Assembly (NCBI GenBank): GCA_019348095.1
Contig: JAHWKC010000076.1
Span: 1-9,179 of the forward strand
Origin: Pseudomonadota bacterium
Lineage (GTDB): Bacteria > Pseudomonadota > Gammaproteobacteria > Xanthomonadales > Xanthomonadaceae
Length of the DNA stretch: 9,179 nucleotides
Reading direction: 5' to 3'
Below the pieces are notes generated by a model. The model searched no databases. It saw nothing but the letters and a program-made list of their open reading frames with translations, and was not told the origin of the DNA. Position numbers and translations under genes: made by a program. This document shows positions 7,100-9,179 of the stretch, piece by piece. Position 1 is the first letter of the stretch. The number at the start of each line of letters is the position of its first letter.

Positions 7100-9178
7100 T
7101 CAGTCGTGTCGTGTTGTGTCATTGGTGGTCGGTTCGTCCCGCAGCACCTGCGCTTCAAAGCCGTAGTCCCACTGGTCGAAGTACAGGTTGCCGCCCCTCC
7201 ACTCGACCTCTCCGCGTTGGGAGTCGACGGTTTCGGAACGGAAGTGTTGTTTGGCTGGCTGGAGATCGCGGCCGTAGTCGTCGTTGAAGGCGATGCGATA
7301 GGCGTCCAGACCGCCGAGATAGAACCATTCCAGGCTGGCGCCGGTGACATCGGTAGCGCCTTCGAAGCGGCCGGTGGTGACATCCATCGGCACCCAGCCG
7401 TAAGGCGCCAGGTACAACCAGCCCCAGTCGTGCAGGTTCCAGTACCCGTCCTCGCCATAAACCATGCCCGACTGCCAGCGCGCCGGAATGCCGTTGAGGC
7501 GCAGCAGTGTCATCAGCAGCAGGGTCTGCTGGCCGCAGTCGGCATGGCCGGCGTGCAGCGCGTGGTCGCTGATGTTGGAGATGGTGGAGTACTCGCGCGC
7601 GCCGGCCCACGGAATCCGGTCGACGGCGGCAAAAAGCTTCTGCGCCACCCGGTACGGTTCGGTCTCATCGCCAACGACCTGGCGCGAGAAGGCGCGCAGC
7701 GCCGGGGTGAACACGATGTGTGGCGGTCGTTCGCCCAGGTGCTGCGCGAGTTCGGCCGTGGCCGGCGCCGGCTGTACTTGTTCCGGATCGATCTGGAAGT
7801 AGCGCGCGTTGAGGGTCAGCTCATAACTTATCGAGAATCGGGTCGGTTGCCCGGCCTGCGCAGGCGCCTCCAGATAAACCGTGCGCTGCGCGGCCGACTC
7901 CGGTGCGACCACCGCCTCGGCGGGCATGCTATGGACCGGCATGCTGGCGCCAGCCACGCTGTCGAGCAGACGGATGTCCTCCTGCTGGCCGGGGATTGCG
8001 CGCGGGAACGGGATCCAGGCGCGAACCGTTTCGCCCGGCGGCACCGCGTCTGCTTCGAGCGTGAGCGTCTGGGTGACCCGCACCCGCCGCGGCAGCACGC
8101 TGGTGGTGCCGCTGGCCAGTGCTTGCGCGCGTACCGCGGCGTGATGCGCGTTGACCGCCTCCATCGGACCTTCGCTGAAGGGAGTCTGCTCGGCGCGGCG
8201 CGCGGCGGCCTGCGGGCTCAGGCGGAACAGGTTCGGCACCGCGCGGCTGAAGTACAGCGTGCGGCCATCGATCACGCGGTGCTCCAGCAGCCCGGCCTGC
8301 TTCCATTGCGAAAATTCGGTGTCCTGGAGGTTCGGGACCAGTTCGCGCAGGCGCCCGAGCACCTCCTCCTGGCTGCGGTGGAAGTCGATCAGGATGCGAC
8401 GCATGCGCTCACGTTCGAACGCCAAGGCGGCGCGGGTTTCGCCGTGGGTGCCGGTTTGCGCGAGGCTGGCGGTGATCGCCGCTTCGGCGGCCGCCTCCTC
8501 GAACGAATCGAACGAGCGCACCGGCAACCCGTACTCGACCTCGACGTCGTCGTCGGTCGGCGTCCCGACGGTGTGCAGCCAGACCCTGCGGTGGAACTCC
8601 TCCTCGCCGTCCGGCACATCCTCCGGCGGGAGGCGGCGCACGTAGTAGAACGCCTCGCCGCCGGGCAGCCAGGCGATGGGGGAGTAGCGGCACCGGTCGA
8701 TCGGGCCGTCGAGGATCTCCCTGCTCTCGACGTCGACGACCTGCAGCACCGACTCCTCGCTGCCCCCGGAGGAGACCTGGATCGCGATCCGCCTGCCCTC
8801 CTTCGACGGCGCCCAGGCGTCGAGCGTCGTGGAGCCGGTGGCGTCGAGCTCCATCGGGTCGAGCAGCACGTGCTCCTCGCCCGGCCCCTCACGCCAGCGC
8901 AGGACGGCGTGCTCCTGGCCTGGGTCGCGTCGGGTCCAGAACGCCCGGCCCCCTCGCCAGGCCGGTGCGCCGACGGCGCCGGTCGCCAGCACGGTCGCCA
9001 CCGCGAGCGCCCAGCGGGTACGCAGCATCGCGACCGCGGCGAGCCCGAGGGGGACGGCCGTCGCGGCCAGGCCGGCCCCGACCGAGGTGCGACCGTCGGC
9101 GACCGCCGACAGGGCGACCAGCCCGGCGAGCACCACGCCGGCACCCGCCAGCAGCGCGGCGATCCGACGGGCGGTCCC
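7100..9178 (-). CDS. Mosaic ORF: transglutaminase-like protein (7100 to about 8530) carrying foreign N-terminal segments; open at the right window edge
   Basis: The reliable part, 7100 to about 8515-8545 (about 475 aa), is a transglutaminase-like superfamily protein. A helical N-terminal region (FERERMRRILIDF, then WKQAGLLEHRVIDGRTLYF and NLFRL) leads to a beta-rich domain (VTQTLTLEADAVPPGETV, RAWIPFPRAIPG). The catalytic domain follows, with Cys in HADCGQQTLL (codon 7537-7535), His in WNLHDWGW (7432-7430) and Asp in MDVTTG (7384-7382). The triad is intact, so cysteine peptidase or acyl-transfer activity is possible; relatives are usually exported. Its own start and any signal peptide are missing, because upstream of about 8530 the frame becomes prolyl-oligopeptidase sequence and then a membrane segment. 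The frame has no stop up to the edge. It lies 24 bp before the TonB-dependent receptor and probably works with it. The call is confident for the C-terminal part and low for the fusion being real. Confidence 0.8.
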   Translation of the reverse strand, partial: GTARRIAALLAGAGVVLAGLVALSAVADGRTSVGAGLAATAVPLGLAAVAMLRTRWALAVATVLATGAVGAPAWRGGRAFWTRRDPGQEHAVLRWREGPGEEHVLLDPMELDATGSTTLDAWAPSKEGRRIAIQVSSGGSEESVLQVVDVESREILDGPIDRCRYSPIAWLPGGEAFYYVRRLPPEDVPDGEEEFHRRVWLHTVGTPTDDDVEVEYGLPVRSFDSFEEAAAEAAITASLAQTGTHGETRAALAFERERMRRILIDFHRSQEEVLGRLRELVPNLQDTEFSQWKQAGLLEHRVIDGRTLYFSRAVPNLFRLSPQAAARRAEQTPFSEGPMEAVNAHHAAVRAQALASGTTSVLPRRVRVTQTLTLEADAVPPGETVRAWIPFPRAIPGQQEDIRLLDSVAGASMPVHSMPAEAVVAPESAAQRTVYLEAPAQAGQPTRFSISYELTLNARYFQIDPEQVQPAPATAELAQHLGERPPHIVFTPALRAFSRQVVGDETEPYRVAQKLFAAVDRIPWAGAREYSTISNISDHALHAGHADCGQQTLLLMTLLRLNGIPARWQSGMVYGEDGYWNLHDWGWLYLAPYGWVPMDVTTGRFEGATDVTGASLEWFYLGGLDAYRIAFNDDYGRDLQPAKQHFRSETVDSQRGEVEWRGGNLYFDQWDYGFEAQVLRDEPTTNDTTRHD
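8535..8960 (-). other. Fragment encoding part of an S9A prolyl oligopeptidase beta-propeller, fused in frame
   Basis: About 140 residues match the N-terminal propeller region of bacterial prolyl oligopeptidase. The landmarks are W-R-G-G-R-A-F-W-T-R-R, GQEHAVL, VLLDPMELD, TTLDAW, APSKEG, GGSEESVLQVVDV, DGPIDRCRYSPIAWLPGGEA with FYYVRRLPPE, and HTVGTPTDDDVEV. From memory of the family, the wording is closest to actinobacterial enzymes. The catalytic hydrolase domain (Ser-Asp-His) is absent, because the frame switches to the transglutaminase-like protein at about 8545-8515. Codons here are almost all G/C-ending; GC in 8761-8820 is 44/60 by hand count. Confidence 0.7.
8960..9178 (-). other. Partial membrane-protein segment, unidentified, fused in frame
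   Basis: Some 70 residues contain three hydrophobic stretches: IAALLAGAGVVLAGLVALSA, SVGAGLAATAVPLGLAAVAM and WALAVATVLATGAVG, separated by short charged turns. They look like consecutive transmembrane helices of a small multi-pass protein. GC is extreme (99/120, about 82%, for 8941-9060), higher than the neighbouring segments. Prolyl oligopeptidases are not membrane proteins of this type, so this is probably a third source sequence. I do not recognise the family. The ORF is open at the right edge. Confidence 0.45.
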
Positions 9179-9179
9179 G

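Noticed and set aside
8535..8960. Prolyl-oligopeptidase fragment next to a TonB-dependent receptor, as in lasso-peptide clusters with an AtxE-type isopeptidase
   Set aside because: The fragment lacks the hydrolase domain and appears joined artificially. No precursor peptide, B/C maturation enzymes or transporter are present.
1..9179. tRNA, rRNA, CRISPR array, insertion sequence or phage attachment site
   Set aside because: I saw no cloverleaf-like sequence, regularly spaced repeats, transposase motifs or long terminal inverted repeats on either strand.

Overview
The core of this window (about 210 to 8515) looks like a piece of a high-GC gammaproteobacterial chromosome, most likely Xanthomonadaceae (Lysobacter/Luteimonas-like). 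This rests on recognised protein families: an Oar-type TonB-dependent receptor, a transglutaminase-like protein whose N-terminal part ends in an NLFR-type motif, an M19 dipeptidase and two SxxK serine hydrolases. It also rests on a short REP-like palindrome of a kind common in that group. No database search could be run, so the taxonomy is inference. All genes lie on the minus strand and read from right to left.

Layout in transcription order: (1) 9178-7100, one long ORF open at the window edge. It is a mosaic of a membrane-protein fragment, a fragment of an S9A prolyl oligopeptidase propeller that looks actinobacterial, and a nearly complete transglutaminase-like protein. (2) 7075-4049, a complete Oar-like TonB-dependent receptor of 1008 aa, 24 bp downstream. 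(3) A clear intrinsic terminator at 4036-4007. (4) 3912-2698, an exported M19 dipeptidase with all metal ligands visible. (5) 2701-1034, an exported SxxK serine hydrolase with a DUF3471-like tail, joined to the dipeptidase by an ATGA stop/start overlap. (6) From about 954 to the left edge, a second SxxK serine hydrolase that runs in frame into NHL propeller repeats after about base 205, where GC drops from about 67% to 48%.

Biologically, the core reads as a peptide-handling locus. A large outer-membrane receptor and a probably exported transglutaminase-fold protein share one transcription unit. A second unit supplies an exported dipeptidase and two penicillin-binding-protein-like hydrolases. 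Import or surface handling of peptides followed by periplasmic hydrolysis is the natural model, but no substrate can be read from the sequence.

The most striking feature is that both ends of the window are in-frame chimeras of unrelated families with different base composition. I regard recombination during library preparation or assembly (a metagenome or amplified-genome artefact) as the likeliest cause. It must be excluded before either fusion protein is taken as biology.
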